From DAHVFY01 sp040388665 (GTDB taxonomy: Bacteria > Chlamydiota > Chlamydiia > Chlamydiales > Rhabdochlamydiaceae), in NCBI GenBank assembly GCA_040388665.1, contig JAZKBL010000036.1, positions 1 through 24,840 of the forward strand: a DNA stretch of 24,840 nucleotides. The letters are read 5' to 3'. This document shows, piece by piece, positions 23,801 through 24,840 of the stretch. Each line of letters begins with the position of its first letter. Position 1 is the first letter of the stretch. The notes beneath the pieces were generated by a model that saw only the letters and a program-made list of their open reading frames with translations, searched no databases and was not told the DNA's origin. The position numbers and the translations under genes are program-made.

Positions 23801-24460
23801 AAGATGTGTTTTAAGAATTCCCATAAACATCTTTTTTTTTGCTTTTTTAAGCCTTTTATTAAATTTCTCATCGCTTATCAACGGATCGTTTGACCATTCA
23901 TGAAGATCTTCCACTAACTTTCGCTGCTTCTCAAAAAGACCAGGCTCTTCCAAAAGCTCCTCAAGAACCCCTTCCCCTTCACTTTTTACACCACGCAAAA
24001 AATTATAAATCGTCTCTACGAGCTGACTATCCTCATTCAGCGCCTTTTCCACCCCTTCAGCTAGTTCCTTTACAACCCTTCCGGGATTTGTAGCTGCAAG
24101 ACTCAATCCCGCAAAACTATTAAATAGTGCTTTTGTCTTATTAAATACCCCTGTATTAGCCTTTAACTCTAATTCTTCCGCAAGTGTTGGTCCGCTAATT
24201 TCAATATTCTCGTGAATAGACGACTGTGGAATAGAAACTCTGCCACTCAATTTTTTTGGTGGTAACAAATTACGATATTTTTCTCTTTCGTTATTTTGCG
24301 GTTGTAAATTATTTATATTGTTTTGAAAATTGTCTAAATCATCAAGTATTATTTGATCATTTTGTGCATTATTCCAAATAATAGGTTGTTGATTTTCAGG
24401 CGGCACACTTCGACCATAAAAACGATTAAAGAAACCTGCATTAACAGAATAATCGGACAT
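20813..24460 (-). CDS. Large hypothetical protein, 1215 residues, possible secreted effector
   Basis: I do not recognise a family. There is no Sec signal peptide. The first 60 residues are rich in Asn and Gln (FQNNINNLQPQNNERE), the type of polar N-terminus often seen in type III secretion substrates. A proline/asparagine-rich linker (residues about 383-425, e.g. GAPPQQQPEPAPLNNIINND) separates an acidic, helical N-terminal part from the rest. One clear hydrophobic stretch is at about 790-815 (ILNLPMAVLKIPFYLMGSIV). A coiled-coil-like helix is at about 990-1015 (LKEDIHRLERENEALLEEAI). The C-terminal part is basic and helical. The start has AAAGG 6 bases upstream and a good promoter. Whether it is a chlamydia-wide or genus-specific protein cannot be judged here. 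Confidence 0.88.
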   Translation of the reverse strand: MSDYSVNAGFFNRFYGRSVPPENQQPIIWNNAQNDQIILDDLDNFQNNINNLQPQNNEREKYRNLLPPKKLSGRVSIPQSSIHENIEISGPTLAEELELKANTGVFNKTKALFNSFAGLSLAATNPGRVVKELAEGVEKALNEDSQLVETIYNFLRGVKSEGEGVLEELLEEPGLFEKQRKLVEDLHEWSNDPLISDEKFNKRLKKAKKKMFMGILKTHLSNVAEGASYSASKGFLNAFIDKVMEKEEQASVNNSVNIINEGGYEEQPFSVEKKRATLLEALAHCMDTLADHGVALFNKKLIEQLSPESQEPNIYSIVAQAVKDISSKVLVEVEERLEDMMTKVVDKRIEPVMNTFAPLMASANRFLNEVTPIVSSVKRGLGIPDVPQPAVAPNNGPNIINGAPPQQQPEPAPLNNIINNDQGVQPPKIVELGGVGSKLMGYLANNILGGAVESVPPIVVNQMAKLLKWGINYAKENISKPEGVEDDENEPLFDGLITALDQIIDKEGKPPFETAQEIYKALQAFAKNVSDNGGLVTIDGFPFLSFLFDKSADFSATPTFDNAIAEMGKTPREVLNPEDSDDDSGDAVVSIHPFKKNMAKYIGARVTYEVIAGLKPKGNFYMDLFAKSRRNEKLEENLFSALDKAHAKGKISAVRLWLTKLAYSFVQPMSKLFFDPFIDNGDRQAKSLRKKKIAEKTAEEFRGEVTNYAAGVVNAYEDIAKGLGDRSKNIDGAMMEKLKEPAYNGGRTVKERHLKMATTAIEDLGPGFTFANRYFKRLSCAKFADKSYFKILNLPMAVLKIPFYLMGSIVLYPLQSIMTRGLKWGMKKAMEGVDLVDDVVEKSSAAFDNDLNLKRVKLQGIHDFLINMIAKGKHLEEGKEVEKSVISDGDKKKFRSVVANILLAMEYNNAETIPELQEIIEDNRTSSKNAFSFLGIKVDVNKYVHKKIHESIVEKVAEGYKQAIDENLVAQQVNNIKKTMNGIFDQRNSADVKSLKEDIHRLERENEALLEEAIKTFVKQVVDEELDTSGDKRLQKLAGVTKTFKAKLVKYVERQEGIKTLDLGNNKAQMNIGRLLSGAEFSRKSVTKILLDPKNKKLNKLHYQKFSELHVTYTNSLHALERSLDNIHLQTTQEAFNVLHKWQENIQIPKGTNISFFPEAVQVVKDVAKGGVRDQAKKKIDSFMDLMFKQWNVAALANMGMTMYGDRRFPFQKGK

Positions 24461-24513
24461 AAAAAACCTTTAATTGCTTTAATTTTACAGCGTTTATAAT
24501 TTTAGATAACGCA

Positions 24514-24543
24514 ATAATACAATAAACAACGCATTGCTGTCAA
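24514..24543 (-). promoter_or_regulatory. Strong sigma70-type promoter for the 1215-residue protein
   Basis: On the minus strand: a consensus -35 TTGACA (24538-24543), an 18-base spacer, and -10 TATTAT (24514-24519). Transcription would start near 24507, giving a leader of about 47 bases that ends in AAAGG 6 bases before the ATG. The word TGCGTT occurs twice 20 bases apart (24508-24513 and 24528-24533), on both sides of the -10, which could be an operator. Confidence 0.6.
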
Positions 24544-24660
24544 TTAATTACAAGGAATGTATATGGGAGAAAATTGAAACTTGAAAAAATGGAAAACATT
24601 AAATTTTTAATTTAAAAAAGAAAAAATCACAGGCTAAAGAGGGAGTTGCAAAAAGAAAGC
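24544..24660. other. AT-rich non-coding stretch
   Basis: Upstream of the large gene's promoter I see no gene, RNA or repeat in this AT-rich stretch, only runs of A and T. Confidence 0.5.
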
Positions 24661-24679
24661 TGTCGACTTAAGGCCCGGA

Positions 24680-24840
24680 GGGCTGTAATGATACAGCCCA
24701 GGTCGAAGCGCAGCGAGAGGCCTGGGGAAAAAAAGCCCGGGAATCCTCGAGTCCTGTAAGGACGACATTTAACTAACAATGCCGTCCTTACAGGACTCCG
24801 AATTTGTGGTTGATCACTTCCCGGGCCTCTCGCTACGCTT
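24680..24840. repeat. Nested GC-rich inverted repeats at the window edge (palindromic or MITE-like element)
   Basis: Three layers are visible. First, GGGCTGTA (24680-24687) and TACAGCCC (24692-24699) form a hairpin with a 4-base loop. Second, GAGTCCTGTAAGGACG (24749-24764) and CGTCCTTACAGGACTC (24783-24798) pair perfectly and extend to 21 bp with one mismatch and an 8-base loop. Third, AAGCGCAGCGAGAGGCC (from 24706) and GCCCGGGAA (24735-24743) find complements in the last 23 bases (TTCCCGGGC at 24818-24826, then CTCTCGCTACGCTT). The element is cut by the window end. Base composition is clearly higher in GC than its surroundings, which suggests a mobile or dispersed repeat rather than local DNA. 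Confidence 0.75.

Noticed and set aside
1..24840. CRISPR arrays, tRNA or rRNA genes, and transposase genes
   Set aside because: I looked for regularly spaced repeats, tRNA-like cloverleaf sequence in the spacers and transposase motifs, and saw none. A tRNA/Rfam scan would confirm.

Overview
The window is a piece of a chromosome from an amoeba-associated (environmental) member of the Chlamydiae, most likely order Parachlamydiales. The evidence is a chlamydial-type sufBCDS operon, a gene cluster for a DUF2709-like protein, TsaE, EngB and a DnaQ-like exonuclease that resembles the chlamydial arrangement, a leucine-dehydrogenase-type enzyme, and a plastid/parasite-type ATP/ADP translocase. I cannot name the species from sequence alone. 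Three runs of N (719-728, 1882-1898, 14053-14062) show that this is a scaffolded draft. Two of them split genes artificially: sufD, and the tail of an RHS protein.

Layout. (1) 81-4763, minus strand: sufB-sufC-sufD-sufS, a tightly packed Fe-S cluster assembly operon with a candidate promoter just before sufB. sufS carries an in-frame 35-bp palindrome and a second set of extra residues beside an assembly gap. (2) 5078-5491, plus: an orphan 137-residue gene with its own promoter-like sequence. (3) 5568-8563, minus: the leucine-dehydrogenase-type gene followed by argS. They are separated by a large inverted repeat whose arms cover the end of the first gene and the ribosome-binding region of argS. 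(4) 8747-11226, plus: DUF2709-like gene, tsaE, engB, dnaQ-like exonuclease, very closely spaced. (5) 11223-17246, minus: an accessory module made of a secreted RHS/YD-repeat protein (split by an A5 frameshift and by an assembly gap), then two tandem paralogous lipoprotein-like genes with MORN_2/YwqK-like repeats. (6) 17361-20180, plus: pgk and an ATP/ADP translocase. (7) 20298-24460, minus: a 1215-residue protein of unknown function with a good sigma70-type promoter, then a small MauE/DoxX-like membrane protein. (8) 24541-24840: non-coding, AT-rich and then a GC-rich set of nested inverted repeats cut by the window edge.

How the genes fit together. SufS mobilises cysteine sulfur, and SufBCD is the scaffold for Fe-S assembly. 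Pgk (ATP-yielding glycolysis) and the ATP/ADP translocase (import of host ATP) sit side by side as two energy sources. TsaE (tRNA t6A modification), EngB (ribosome assembly) and ArgS are translation housekeeping. The RHS/MORN module and the 1215-residue protein are the accessory, possibly host- or competitor-directed part.

Most interesting candidates: the RHS protein translationally coupled to duplicated MORN_2 lipoproteins (a possible toxin/partner module); the palindrome inserted in frame in sufS, resembling in principle Rickettsia palindromic elements; the inverted repeat between the dehydrogenase gene and argS; and the dispersed and nested repeats. All functional claims rest on motif reading by eye; no database search was possible.
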